Assembly (NCBI GenBank): GCA_013396525.1
Contig: VWYX01001259.1
Coordinates: 62,001-126,000 of the forward strand
Direction of reading: 5' to 3'
Length of the DNA stretch: 64,000 nt
From: Chaetorhynchus papuensis
Lineage: Eukaryota; Chordata; Aves; Passeriformes; Rhipiduridae
Positions 38,619 through 51,099 of this stretch are shown in pieces. The position numbers and the translations under genes were made by a program. Under the pieces are notes generated by a model. It saw only the letters and a list, made by a program, of their open reading frames with translations, was not told where the DNA came from and ran no database searches. Every line of letters starts with the position of its first letter. Position 1 is the first letter of the stretch.

Positions 38619-39195
38619 TCACAGAATCACAGAATGATTGATGTTGGCAAGGACCTCTGGAGGTCATCTGGTCCAGACCCACTTCTCAGGCAGGGCCAGT
38701 TTTCCCCCTGACGGCCAGATGACTTCTGAATATCTCTGAGGAAGGAGATTCCACAACCTTCCTGGGCAACTTGTGCCAGTTCTCAGCCACTCTCACAACA
38801 AAAAAAAGTGTTTTCGTATGCTCAGACTGTTCCCTCTGTGTTTCAGTTTGTGACCATTGCCTCTGGTCCTGTCACTAGGCACCACTGAAGAGAGCATGTC
38901 TCCATCTTCTTTGCATTCTCCCTTGAAGAATTTATATACACTGATGTAATACACCCTGAGCCTTCTCCAGACTAAAGAGTCCCAGCTTTCTCAGCCTTTT
39001 TTCACATGAGAGATGTTCCAGCCCTTCTTTGGGTTTTCTCCAGTATTTCCATCTGTCTCTTTTATAGTGTAAAGCTCAGAACTGGACACAAAATTCCCCA
39101 CATTTGGCCTTACCAGAACCGAGTAGAGCAGAGGGATCACCTCCTTGACCTCTGGCAACATTCCTCCTCATGCAGCCCAATGTCTTGGATTCTAA
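38619..39195 (-). mobile_element. CR1 LINE 3' end, longer copy
   Basis: It starts with TCACAGAATCACAGAATG (38619-38636), the reversed CR1 3' terminus, then AGGTCATCTGGTCCAGACCC, TTCCTGGGCAACTTGTGCCA, and coding-derived text such as CCTTCTCCAGACTAAAGAGT. It ends at ATGCAGCCCAATGTCTTGG, near 39194. It has the same orientation as the neighbouring copy but belongs to a different subfamily, judging by the first 100 bases. It is 5'-truncated and inactive. Plus-strand open frames across its right end (39006-39311) are incidental. Confidence 0.95.
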
Positions 39196-39837
39196 TTAAA
39201 TTTGGAACAACCATTTCAGAAGAGCAAAGAAACAGATATTCTATCTTACTTACATTTGATTATATGAGACCACTTGAGCTCTGGGCTTTAGTTTGGTACT
39301 CTTGTACCTAAATAACAAAGCACAGCCACTGGGTTTTTTTTTTATTTCTTCCCATATGAATTCAATAAAGTGTATCAGATTTCTGCAGCAATGTGTTCCA
39401 ATGCAAAGGGAAGTAGATCAGTTTACATCACAGATGGAATGTGTTTTACTCTGGGTGAGAACCTGCAACACACCTGAGATGGGCAATTGACATCTGTGGT
39501 TCTGATGGTAAAGTTACCTCCTGTCCTTTGTAGTCTACCCCACTCCTTTAGTGAGACCTGAAGTAGACCCATGTCTGTGGATCAGAAGAGCAACTTTCTC
39601 TAAGACAGGTGTGGACACTGCCAAAATTGCCAGCTAACAGATGTACTCTGAGGTCCATAGCTGGTACCAGGTAGTGTATGGCAGAAAGCAGCACCTCTTA
39701 TCTGCCTATGCCATATAATTTCTTAATTTCCACTGCCCTTTTCCAAGTTGTCCCTGCCTTAAACCAAAGAGTTGATTAGCTGTGATGAGTCTCTGCTCAA
39801 ATGTAGGGTAGTTCCTAGTATGAAGAAACTAGTTTAT
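39196..39837. other. Unassigned sequence
   Basis: Moderately GC-rich in 39490-39720 compared with the flanks. It could be an old retroelement, but I could not match it. Confidence 0.4.
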
Positions 39838-39882
39838 CTTCAGAGATTCCTTTCAGCCTACATTCTTCTGTGATTCTATGCA
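39838..39882 (+). mobile_element. CR1 LINE 3'-terminal remnant
   Basis: The end TTCTTCTGTGATTCTATG (39865-39882) preceded by GAGATTCCTTTCAGCCTACA matches the last 40 or so bases of CR1 in the plus orientation, ending in GATTCTATG. The upstream part is not recognisable. Confidence 0.6.
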
Positions 39883-42862
39883 GTAAATTGGGGCACAAAC
39901 AATGATTTAAACATATATCTACCATTAAAAGTAGCTATAAGGTCACAGAAAGTAAACTGGGAAGCCTAGAGTACAGTACACTCTGTAATGATGAAGAATT
40001 ACCATACACAGGGAGTTCATATCCCTGTGGTATGGGTGGTCTGCAGGGCTGTCCCAGGCCATGTGTTACAGGGGTGGGAACTGCAGGGAAGTCAGAAGAA
40101 AATGAGTTGGAGAAAAGGAAAACTGACCTATGTCCACTGTAAAGATTACACTTTCAGGAGAAGCAGTCATCATCAACAAGGTTGACCTGCTGGAATAAAA
40201 AATAAAAAAACTTATATTTGGATTTTGGGTCCTGTGGAACAATATTTGAGTGAATGCTTCAGACTAATAACATGTGCTTTCATTTCTCTTCTGGTTTTTT
40301 TTTAGAAGGAAGCATTGTCAAAGGTATTCAAATACTTTTGTGGCCTGTGACTTTTGTGCCTCAGCTTGGGAATAGAAATGAGAATGATAAGAATGATTGC
40401 GGCTGGTTAGTTTTCAGTTCTGTTGTTTTGTTTTTTTGGTTTTGTCTTTGGGTTTGGGGTTGAGGTTTTTTTCTTTAGACTTACAATTCCAAAAACTTCG
40501 TATTTAAATGCTTTGAACATTTACTTTTGGGAAGTACATAGATAATAAAAATGATGAAAAAAGCAAGGATTGGCTACCAATATCCATTTCCCAGTCCAGA
40601 AGTACTAACTGTGACAGTTTACAAAATCAAAGAAAAACACTTACGTAAGCAAAAGGATGTCTGATTGAACACTGAATTGTATTTATTGTTTCTGGGTGGA
40701 AAAGAGATACTAAATCCCTGTTTGGGAGGAGAGCCTGACCTAATGCATGCCATGACAATTCTCTACAGTCCTTCATTTGGTTTGTTCTTACTGAGTGCAT
40801 TACAAAGGTGCTCCTTTATACATTTTTACATAAAGCACTTTATAAATTCAAGCTGTGCTAATGCGATTACTGGGAGTATGAGCACACAAAGGCTGGTTTC
40901 TTATCCCCACATTTAAATTCTGTATACTCTTTCTTCTGCTTCATTCATATGCTGGTAAGTATCTATGTAATTCTTCACTTCTTTTAGCAAATGTGTGTGC
41001 AAACTATAGCAAAATCATATTCAACATACACAAATCTTCCTTGGCAAATCAAATCTGAGGTCAGAAATACAAATGATGAACTGGAAACAGAAAAAAATAT
41101 TATGATTTTTCTCAAATAAAAAGTAGTCTACCAACAACAACAAAAATGACTTTTTTCACTGCTAAAGCATGTAGCAGAATCTGTTTTCTCTGCATTAACA
41201 AGCAAAGAGAAATTGGAAAGGATGTGTTCCTAGTCACTTGAAAGAAAAATTGGTTGGCTATTGGTTCTTTTCTGCTATCCATATATCTTTGTGAAACTAT
41301 GGAATGTTTGAAAGCGAATATCTAAATTTTTTTCTTTCTCTTCCCCTGCCTTCTTCCCTCCCTCATATTATATGAAGATTGTTTTGCTGTACTTACACAG
41401 ACACATTTCTATGAATTTATTTTGTTCAGTTTTCTCTTTTTGATGGGTAGTCCAATTTTTTTTTTAACTGCACTTTTATTTGATCAGTTTGAATAATCGC
41501 AGAAAAATTTTTGTAAAAAATTTAAATGTTGAGAATTTTTAAAGTATTACATACTGATAAAATGGCAATTTGCAACACTTGCCATCTGCAAGCAATGTTT
41601 TCAAACAGTGTTACAAGCTGTTAGCCTTTTGGTCTTCACAACCTAAGCATAACCTCAAAAATAATAATTCCCTGATCTCTCACTACTGAAAACTGTTCTC
41701 ATTTGTGACAGAGAAATTCTGTATCTGAGAAGAATTTGATAAAGTGGTTCAAGCATGTGGTTATCTTGCAGATATGACTTTGGGGGGGAAGAATAAAAAT
41801 TTTATCATTTTTTTCTAACCAACAAAGCAGATACTAATTTCTTGCTGCTGCATGTTTTGAAAATTAGACATCTGCTTTTGCAACGTTTACAGAGTAATCT
41901 GAACTATCTGAAAGGCAGCCTAAGCAAATAAAAACCAGCAAGCATGTGTGAAATTCTTATACACCACTTTAACACTCCAGCTGAGTCATCCTGGATTGTG
42001 TTGTAATATCTGAATAGTTCAGGAGATATGACAGGTATTATCTGTTATCTAAATGCTGTTATCTAAAATGTTTGATTTCAGTGCTTTAAAACCTAAGGCC
42101 CATGAGGGGAGAAGAGCTGCCTTGCTGAGTGTAGGCTTCACTGTGGGAGAGGATGACAAGCATGTGGGTGAGGAAAGGGCCAGGCACACAGCTCTGGAGT
42201 GCCCCATCTTAGGGACCCGGATGCACCAGCAATGCAGTCGTGCAGATCACTCTTCTAGAATGGAGTGGGACTGGTGAAAGAAAGAAGCCACAGCAGGATA
42301 AATAGATCACAATAATTCAAGTGAGATCAAAGTCAGCATTTGACCCTTAATAATGCATTGACATTGGATCCTGTCATTAAGTGGTTGATTTTGAAATACT
42401 TTAGGGTTAAGCTTTGCTAGCACAAATCAGTGCAGCAATGGATTTACTCAAGAATATATTGATCAACAACCACTGATCCATCGCAATAGACAACTTTTAA
42501 ATTTTGTTCTGAGGAGCTGAGTTTGGGACACCTAATATGGTCTGTTGGCCACTGGTGACCAATTGATTATGACAATTAAGAGTCTTTTTTTTTTCTCCAA
42601 TTCTCTTGATCACATATTAAAAAGTGATTGGTTGCTCTAAAAGTAAAAATAATAAAAATAAACATGTTTTATTGTGAAAATCAATTGTATATCATGACAA
42701 CTTAAGGACCTTAAAGATATTGGCATTTAGCATCATAAACTCAGCCTCTTAGCAGGAAGCAAATATATGATACATCTTGTGGAAATTGTGGCATTTTACA
42801 CGTGCATATCCCCAGAGAAATCCCTCAGTTAAGTGTCTGTAAGCATTATTTAGGATGTATTC
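39883..42862. other. Mostly AT-rich non-coding sequence
   Basis: Nothing was recognised. The stretch 42090-42285 is clearly GC-richer and contains part of an open frame of 74 codons at 42053-42277 with no recognisable domain (see findings). Confidence 0.55.
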
Positions 42863-42975
42863 ATGTGTTCAAGGCCAGGTGAGATGGGCTCTGAGCAACC
42901 TGGCCTAGTGAAAGGTGTCCCTGCCCATGGCAGTGGGGTTGGAACTAGATGATCTTAAAAATCCCTTTTTATTTG
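42863..42975 (+). mobile_element. CR1 LINE 3'-end fragment
   Basis: GTTCAAGGCCAGGTGAGATG, CTCTGAGCAACCTGGCCTAG, GTGTCCCTGCCCATGGCAGT and GGTTGGAACTAGATGATCTT follow one another exactly as in the CR1 3' untranslated region, plus orientation. The terminal repeats are degenerate (TTTTATGCTTTAT). Confidence 0.92.
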
Positions 42976-45579
42976 CTATAGGTTTTATGCTTTATCTATT
43001 TCTTGATATAGTAATCTTATTTTGGTTTTCATGACTGTTTCAACAATCTGTCAAAAAATATTGTAATCATTTTACAGATTTTTATGCTATGGCATCCTTA
43101 ATTTTAGCTCCTACAAACTGTTCAAACTAATCAGTCAAATAACATAAATATATATTTCTTAACATTACTACATAAGCATTACACTAGAGGTCTTACAAGG
43201 TTGTTATCCTCATTGCTTTAATAAAAAATAGATTTTTTTTACATTTCTTGGTATCTTTTTATACATGATGCATAGCTATTATTTCAATGAGCCTTAATAC
43301 AAAAGAAAATAACTCTGGGAAAATAGATATTCTTTAATGTAAAAAAATATTTTAATATATGGAAATAAATAGCCTGTGCTTCAATAAGACGTAACTTCAT
43401 CAGCACTTTTGATGTTAAAAAAAATTAATTTATTAATAAGTCAAACTTTTTAAATAAAGACTTTTTTTCTTAATACTCAAAATACTTGGATTCAAACCCC
43501 TTTAGAATCTGAACACCGACTTCACAAGTTTTTAGGTATATAACTAGCAAGAGCTGTTTGATATGATTTCTAAAGAAATAAAATACCTAATTCTCCATAA
43601 CATCAGTAAGAATTTTGATGAGATGTTGAATTATTTGAAGCTGACTAAGGGTTCCTTCTATTCTCATAGAGAAATATTTATTAAAACACATATCTCAGTA
43701 TTTCTCAGAAAATGTTCTTATTATTTCAGAATTTATTTGCTAAAAGAATAAAAAATTTCAAATCAACCTGTTGGGAGCAGTAGAAGGTAGGATTTTGAAA
43801 TTATTTTAGGCCTGTGGCTTTCTAGATCTCTGTATTTGTCAAAAAACCTTTGTGTAAGACTATATTAATTCACAAATCTATATTTTGCTTAATAAATATA
43901 TTGGTCTATGTGAACTCAAGGAAGTAACTTATAATTTGACTTAATGGATGCTAAATTAGGTCCTATATATTTATCAGCAGAGAGGATTCTGTTTTTAATC
44001 TGGGCTGCAAAGCTTTTACCAGTTTCTTTTCAATGGTTTATCTTCAAGAATAAGTTGATGCTGGATATAAAACAAAATATTATGTAGCCAGTTACACAGA
44101 CTCATCTGGTAAAACATAACATTAAGCAAGTTAAATGGGGATTTAATTGCATAGATTAACTCATAATAGATAAAACTGTCATGGCTTAAACTTGAGTATA
44201 ACAGTCTGACAAATGTCTGTATAACTCTAAGTAGAAACCCAGAGTATTGACAAAGGACTAAATCAGTGTAAAGTCTGGAATATTTCCAGGCTGGCAAAGT
44301 AATAATTTGTGTTGTAATTCTTATTTATTATAACAAATAATGGTAGGGAGAATGTCAATAGTTAATAAGTATTGCATATTTCCATTAAAAGATTGGTTTA
44401 GAGATCCCACAAGTGATTTGTGTTGCAGTTTAAATGCATAAAAATTGCAGACATTATTCAGAAACAAATTGAATCACTATAAAACAGTGTTTCAAGGACA
44501 AAGGTAGCTATATACCAGACCTAGAGGCTACTCCAAAGCTGCCAATGAAATTTTCTGAGGAATGTGCCAGGGAAACAGATGCTGCTGACAGAAAACAGTG
44601 TTCCACTCCTTGACATTTTGGTTTAGCAATGGTCAATCCTAAGACATACATAGGTGAAACTGTTCTTCATTCCCATGTAATGTTATATCTGGTAAAGGTG
44701 AGCACAGTGGTGTTTTCCTGGTTCTCTTAGACAACTGAGAAGCTGATTTGTGCACAAAGAATAAACTTTTCAAACTCTGCTATGAATCTAAAATTTTGCC
44801 TGTACTGCAACACACAGATACTTCTAAGGAATGGCAGCTTGAGAGAGAACAGTTTTAGTAAAATCATAGTGATCTTCTCAACTCTCAAGTCAGCAAGTCA
44901 TAACTACCAGTTCCATGTTTGTAGTTCTGATATTTTGTTCCTTGCAGAATTACAGAGAGAACTGTCTTGGGTTCACTGTGCAGACTCTACTGAAGTCCGG
45001 GAGGTAACTCGAAGCAGGAAGTTCTGTTTGGTCTACCCCATAATGCTTAAATGATACATCAGGTCAGGGGAAAGCTGAGTTGGAAGCATGAATATAACCT
45101 GTAAACCTGCCACCCAAAATTTCATTTTAGAATGGACCACACAGCTGTTGATCAGCAAGAGCACAGCTGATATCAATCTTCTGACTTTTTGAACTCAGGG
45201 AGGGCAAAGGCTCAGAGTATTCACTGAAGACTGCTCTGTGTTGAACACACACACAATGTGTTCATTAGTGAGAGAAAATGGAGTACAGCTGAGACCAGGA
45301 GACCCACTACAGGTGTAGGACATTGATTACAAAAAAATTCAGGAGTTCTGTTGGAGAGATACAAGAGGTTGCCTTTAGGCTGACCTGCTGAAGAGTGAAA
45401 ACCAACAAAGAATTTAAGATTAATAGAAAAGCACAGGTCCTGTGTAGAAGGAAGCTGTTTATTTGTATTTTTATTTGAACTTTGAGTTTAGTGAAGGATC
45501 CAGAGAAAATAGAAAGGGCAGTAAAATACAAAAAAAATGCAATGTCTGTTATTCACATAGGAAAAAAAATTCTAGTTAT
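42976..45579. other. AT-rich non-coding sequence, nothing recognised
   Basis: Very AT-rich around 43000-44400. An 8-bp stem, TGAACACA/TGTGTTCA (45242-45264), is the only structure noted. No gene or repeat family was recognised. Confidence 0.6.
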
Positions 45580-45990
45580 CCAAAAACTGATGGGGCCAAA
45601 GATCCTGGAGTCATAGCAGATTGATTTCTGAAACTGAACTTAATTAGCTAAGTGAACGACTTTGCTCGAATGGTTAAACTGGACGTCACAAATTATTAAG
45701 AAAGAAATACAGAGTAAACCAGAAAATATCATTAAGCCATTATTCCATTATGTGGAACCCTTTACTCTTCTGTCTTCCGGACTGTGCAGGTCTCATCCTC
45801 CCATCTCAAAGCTTCTGGAATAGAATACAAATAGAAAGAAAGGAGAGCAAAGAAAATGACAAAATATACTAAAAAGCTGTATGAGGACTGATTAAAAGAC
45901 TATAACTCTTCTTCCTTGGAAAGAGGAAACTGAAAACAGGTTTCTAAGTCACATATGGCATTACAGAAAAGAACTTCACAGGCTTATTAC
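45580..45990 (+). pseudogene. Ancient CR1-like ORF2 fragment, C-terminal region
   Basis: Plus-strand text GATCCTGGAGTCATAGCAGA (45601-45620), then TATCATTAAGCCATTATTCC near 45727, follows the order of the late reverse transcriptase and C-terminal part of CR1-type ORF2. Translation near 45785 gives VQVSSSHLK and, after a stop, KERRAKKMTK, where such elements usually read VWSSHLKK and VQKRATKM. It is more diverged than the other CR1 pieces here, with stops and frameshifts, so it is probably an older subfamily. The limits are approximate. Confidence 0.65.
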
Positions 45991-48302
45991 CGAGTTTTGC
46001 TAGAGAACTGAAGCAGATGCATAAAGGATTAGGCAGGAAGCTTAGTTGGTATTGGGACTAATTGAAAACAGAAAGAGGTTCAAAAATCGTCAAAAAAATA
46101 ATGTCAGAAAGGGGGTTTTTTGATAGCTAAGGGGTTATACCTCTCTTTTAGCTGTCTGTTTTTCACAAGTACCTGCCAGAGTCTCAGATTAGAGAAGGCC
46201 TTTGACCATTTAATATAGTCTTAACTTACTGTTATTTATGCCTTAGTCATCCCAATAGACAATAAAAAGGGATATTAGGACTAATAAGACAAAATATTTT
46301 GCATTGTTTTTTCATTATTTTTTCTTAGCTATTATTTATAGACCTTGATGTCTTAGAATTTACAATTATAACATGACTGGGTTAGATAAGAGAGTGGCAT
46401 GTCCTGTGAAGGTGCATGTAGAATGAAAGCATGACACAGGCATATTCTAAAAAAAAAAAAAGCTGGAATTGATGTAGCTATCTAAATTTACCTCTGGAGG
46501 AATTAAGATAATTCAACCTTACACTCTCCTGTCTTTCATACAGTTTTCATACATGTTGTCTTCCCCTGCCTTGCCTTATCTTGCTTTTCTCTGGTCATGG
46601 CTTTGCCAAATTGAGTGAAGTCTTCTGTCTTACTGTCTCAGTTATAGCTCCATGTGTAATCCTGTCTGCCATACCTGTTCCATAGGATGTTCAGAATTTA
46701 ACAAGGCTTAAATTCTTTTCACTGTCATGGCCCATGAAGTGATTGCTAAGAGAAAGTCTTAGGGTGAGTCCAGAGTTACTGTGGGAGCAATCTGTCCTAA
46801 GCAGGCTACTCTGCTAAATCCATTAGGGCTCTACACAGTCATTTTACTCTGGTTCTGATCATTTAAATGGAGAGACAGCTGGCAGTATCTCAAAGCAGCT
46901 GTTCCTTCCCTCTCTCCCTGCTGCCAGGACAGGTGGTCTCTCAAAATTACCTTTTTTTTTTTTGATAAATATATAATAAAATTGCATCCACTTAGTTGCA
47001 TTTGGAAAAAACTTAATACTTCTGTCAATCTTCATCAAACCCCTACCATTCATAATGTTGCAATAACTGAAGACTAAATTGGCAGGTGCCTCCTACAGTA
47101 CTTCTGAAAAACAGATCAGATATATTGGACTAAATCCTGCTGGTGGTCAAGTCTAGCTGAGTCTCTGCACTCTTCAAGACACTGTAGAGAGTTTGGGTTA
47201 AGTTATCCTTTTCTGCTTACTCTTCTGCAGTGCCACCCAGGTGTTAATTTCCAAGACACTCTGTCCAAGCCAGCTTGGAACTAGGAGAATACACCCATTA
47301 CAAGACATTGAGCACTTCTCAGTCTCCCAGATTTTGTCTGCTAAAAAAATAAGTAATATCTACTCACTCTTAACAAGCATTAACAAGCACTCTTAACTTT
47401 TCTTTAGAAACAAAATGAGTGAAAACATAGTCCTGTTATTTTTTTTTTTAATAAATCCCACTGGAATATTCATGTTATTTCTTCAGCTTCCAAATTACTG
47501 TTAAATTGTTTAGCATGGTTCTTCTAATAACTTCCCTCTGATGGCTCTTTTCTACATGCCTTTGGAAGTTAAATCTAATTAGAGTTGCTGTAGAACTCTG
47601 GCATATTTCTCACAAAATTCTTTACCCCCTGCCCTCCTCCCTACTTAATACTTCCTAATTAAGTCTGAAATGAAAATGAAAAGGAATTGATGCACGTACC
47701 AGTTTTCACCCAGACAAACACAGTAGACGTCCCCACAGAGTATCTTTGAAAACCACACTCACAGAGAATGAATAAATTAGTTTACAAAACAGAGAAAATA
47801 CTTTATGTATTTAAAATACATGACTTTCACCCAGGTTTTCACTTTCTAAAGACTTTTTGTTTATTGATAACTCAAGTAGGTCCCTTTAGATCAAAACCTC
47901 TTACTTTCCAATAAGGGTGGAGTTCATACTCCTTAATTGTTGTGCCTATGTATATAATCTGTACAGTAACAGATTAAATTAGGTTTAAAAAAACCACATA
48001 TTTCATGTGTTGTAGGAATAAAAAAGAAGCAGTGAACAAAGAAGCCAGAATGATTTACTGACTATAATAGTAACTATTAATGTTGATGTTCTAAAAAAGC
48101 TGAATATCTTAAGCTTACATTTTAACTTATACAGAATTAGACTCTGTTGCTCATAATCAGGAGATTGAGACTATACTCCCTGAAGTTCTAGTGTCTTTTA
48201 AAGCTGATTTTCCTTTTTCAGATTTCCAACTTTTAGGCGCAGTGAATATATTTTATATGTGCATCATGTTTTACAGTTTTAGTTTAAAATTGAAGTGCTC
48301 TT
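45991..48302. other. AT-rich non-coding sequence, nothing recognised
   Basis: It contains A/T runs (for example 46450-46461 and 46951-46962) and a small local duplication TTAACAAGCA near 47370-47389. No gene or element was recognised. Confidence 0.6.
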
Positions 48303-48445
48303 GGTGGGCCAGCAGCGGCTGAGAGACAGATTCCCACCCAGCCATTCACTCACTCCCCTCCACGCAAGACGAAGGGAGAGAAAATAGGACAAAAGCAGTA
48401 ACAAGAAATCTCATAGGTTGAGATAAAGACAGGGCTATTGCTTAC
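48303..48445 (-). mobile_element. LTR family A, 3'-end fragment
   Basis: Read on the minus strand, TGTCTTTATCTCAACCTATG is followed by a pyrimidine-rich stretch, GGAGGGGAGTGAGTGAATGG and CTGGCCCACCAAGAG. This is the order of the family A 3' tip in the 22593 copy (TCTATCTCAACACAC ... GGGGGAGTAAGAAGCAGC). Only about 140 bp of it is present. Confidence 0.65.
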
Positions 48446-49043
48446 CTGTTAGAAGTGTTGGTAAAATGGATTGGACTCCGAAAAAAAAAAAGCCAGTTTA
48501 AATAGATTTGGAGATTTGGCTGGTGAGAAATAAAAAGACAAACAATTAAACAGGAACTTTACTCACCCCTGTCATGGTTTAGGACTATGCAGCAATGAAA
48601 TGAAACTGATCCAACATATGCAGTTAAATGCAAAAATTAGACAAAAACTATCATTGAGGTCATGTACATCATTTTACATATTTTATTTCTTCAGGTTGGG
48701 TTCTTTTAATTGACTGCCTCATTCAAGGCGTTTCTGCTTAGCTCTCCATCTCACCCTTGTGACTATAATGTTGGCTGGAGTTAGTAATCACCACTTGTGT
48801 AAAATTTCTGTTCATCTTAACCTTATCAATCAGCTATTTAATGTCAACATTATGATATCCTCTTTGGGTGAATTTACATCAGCATTTAAACTAGCTCAAA
48901 AGCAGAGCAAATAGTCTGAAAATTAAGTCATAAAAATCAACTGCCACTAAAAGAGGACAAGCCTAGAACGGATTATTTTCCAAATCAAATATATTTGTCT
49001 CCCATATTAAACATATATCCCCTATGTTTATACCTGCAAGGTT
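48446..49043. other. Unassigned sequence before the gap
   Basis: A word TGTCATGGTTTA at 48571 equals the reversed tip of LTR family A, but the following bases do not match. Nothing else was recognised. Confidence 0.5.
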
Positions 49044-49098
49044 NNNNNNNNNNNNNNNNNNNNNNNNNNNNNNNNNNNNNNNNNNNNNNNNNNNNNNN
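49044..49098. other. Assembly gap (55 N)
   Basis: A run of undetermined bases. Confidence 1.
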
Positions 49099-49703
49099 AT
49101 AATATCAAATTAATAATAAATATAACAATAAAACTGTCATTTGATAACAAACATGTTAAAAACCTGAAAATGAAAATCAGTTTTGAAGAAAGTTCAAACA
49201 GATGTAAATGCCTAGCTGTTATATCAAGAGAAATGCAAGGGATATTGTGTCTGTCTACACAGGCATTGATAATTCTTAGAGCAACTCAGTACTTTTTTTA
49301 GCCATGCTAAAATTGCTAAATGGGCCCCACTTTTGCTACTGCCCTGGGTTAATATTCATGTGGGAAGGAGGAGGTATTGGCGAAGGTAGAATGAGTAGAA
49401 ACAGGGTGAAACCTGAGTCTTTGAATGACTAAACTGTTGTTCCATGTTATTCTTTGTGCTCCCTGTACACCCAACACAAGTGCTCCCTTGGGGTACCCTG
49501 CTATCCTGATTTAGACTCCCACAGCAGCTCATTAACAGTTGCAAGACAGACCTAATGAGAAAAGGATTTAACAAAACCCAAAATACACTATTCAAACCAA
49601 AATACACTGTACATAGCCACGGACACTATTCCACCTCTATAAAGACAAAAGCATTCCAAGAGATCTCTTACCACAACACTAAAATAAATGAACATTAAAT
49701 CTG
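49099..49703. other. Unassigned sequence after the gap
   Basis: The left part is AT-rich and the right part (about 49440 on) is GC-richer. CAAAATACACT-like words repeat at 49580 and 49599. It may belong with the repeat block that follows. Confidence 0.45.
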
Positions 49704-49788
49704 AGCCTGAGGTCACCAGCACCATGGGTGGTCCAGATCAGAAAGATGTGGAAGGAGCAATGCTGGTGCCATGCCTTCCTCCTTTGGA
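49704..49788 (-). repeat. Inverted copy of the 160-175 bp repeat
   Basis: The reverse complement of this stretch contains CATTGCTCCTTCCAC and, further on, GGACCACCCATGG. These match the direct unit at 50085-50129 (CATTGCTCCTTCCAC ... GGACCACCCATTG). The similarity extends over about 85 bp with scattered differences. Confidence 0.75.
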
Positions 49789-49837
49789 ATATTTGACTCT
49801 CACCTCAGATTTGAGCATTCATTTGTTTTCAGGCCAG

Positions 49838-50230
49838 AGTTAGGGTTCAGACAACCACAAAGCTCTAGGGACACTGACTGGACAAGGCATCCAAAGGCAA
49901 CTACAGCACTGAACCAATACTGCTCCTTACACGCTTTTTAAACCTAGGCCACTCCTTGTCCTGGGGACCTGATCTTCAGCCCCAAGCCATTATTAGGGTT
50001 GGGGTTCGGAAAACCACAAAGCCTACAGCTCCAGGCACACTGGGGCTGCAAAAGGAATGCCAAGAGGAGTATGGCACTGCACCAACATTGCTCCTTCCAC
50101 ACTTATTTAAACAGGACCACCCATTGTGGTGGGGACCTCATGCCCAGCCCCAAGTCATTATTAAGGTTGAGGTGAGGGTTCAGAGAACCACAAAGCTCCA
50201 GGGACATAGGGGCTGAAAAAGAAATTGCAA
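49838..50230 (+). repeat. Tandem repeat, units of about 159 and 174 bp, 2.4 copies
   Basis: The landmark AACCACAAAGC recurs at 49853, 50012 and 50186. GCTCCTT recurs at 49922 and 50089, CTGGGGACCTGATCTTCAGC pairs with GTGGGGACCTCATGCCCAGC, and CCCCAAGCCATTATTA pairs with CCCCAAGTCATTATTA. A third partial unit ends near 50230. The units differ by many substitutions and small indels, so the duplication is old. The 86-codon open frame at 49956-50216 is a by-product of the repeat. I do not recognise the family. Confidence 0.85.
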
Positions 50231-50595
50231 TGTGCGCAGTGACCCAGATCCATACTGCTCTTCCAGATGCTCAAGCAGAACTTAGTATATGTGACATTTT
50301 TCTTTCAAAATTGGGCAGATTTTTCACCTTATCCATATTGTGGAGAAGACACAGGCTTGTTTGCATTTTGCTAATTCTAGAAAGTAGTGAGCTCAAGGTA
50401 CTTCTTAATTGTTCTTTTTTTTCTTTTCTTTTTTTTCCTATTTGGCTCCTATTTTCAATCTCAGAAGCATTCGTCATGGTAAAGCAGAGAATGGATAACC
50501 AAAGCACACAGCTTTAGAAGCTATCTTACCAAAGACTGCTTCGGAAACAGAGTAAATCTTATCATCGTCTAAATCTAATATTTCACACTCACATC

Positions 50596-51099
50596 TCAGT
50601 TGGGAGCAGACAGAGGTGAAGAAACATTCAAAGATACAACAAAGGTGACCACTAGACTAATGAGGAAGAAAATCCCACCATGAACATGATCCCCCAGAAC
50701 AGTCCTCAGGATGCTGCATGACTTGTCAGAAACCTTCTCAATTCCATTCTTGAGAACAGTTGTTGACCAAGACCCACAGGGATATGGATAGAGGAAGACA
50801 GTACCAGGGTACAGCAGTAGGTACTGGGAAGGTTGCTCTTTTATAAAAATTTTAAGAGTATTATTGATGCTTTCTTGTATTAATGGGATAATTTGGATGA
50901 CTAGACTTTTATAATGTTGATCACACTCACAATAAAGACAGAGCTGCACGTGTGGTATGCTCCTTTCACTCATAACAACATCATGGGGTAACAATGCATT
51001 ACATGTAGTTTTTGAGGACAATCTATGTGATATAAACATATAGTAAGAAAAATGCACATATACATATATATGTAGACATATATGTCTATTAAGAAGCAT
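50596..51099 (-). other. Unidentified open reading frame, 167 codons
   Basis: This is the longest open frame in the window outside the minisatellite and the GC-rich LTR. The predicted protein has a hydrophobic segment near its C-terminus (GGIFFLISLVVTFVVSLNV, about residues 140-158) and several cysteines in the middle (about residues 54-60), but no domain I recognise. The surroundings show no promoter, splice or polyadenylation pattern that would support a gene. A frame of this length is unusual but not impossible by chance in 64 kb. It may equally be an old retroelement remnant. Being a gene is unlikely. Confidence 0.15.

Noticed and set aside
48571..48600. TGTCATGGTTTA as another LTR family A tip
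   Set aside because: Only 12 bases match, and the following sequence does not continue like the copy at 54768.
49993..50008. Telomere-like words TTAGGGTTGGGG
   Set aside because: They occur once per 160-175 bp unit, not as tandem TTAGGG arrays.
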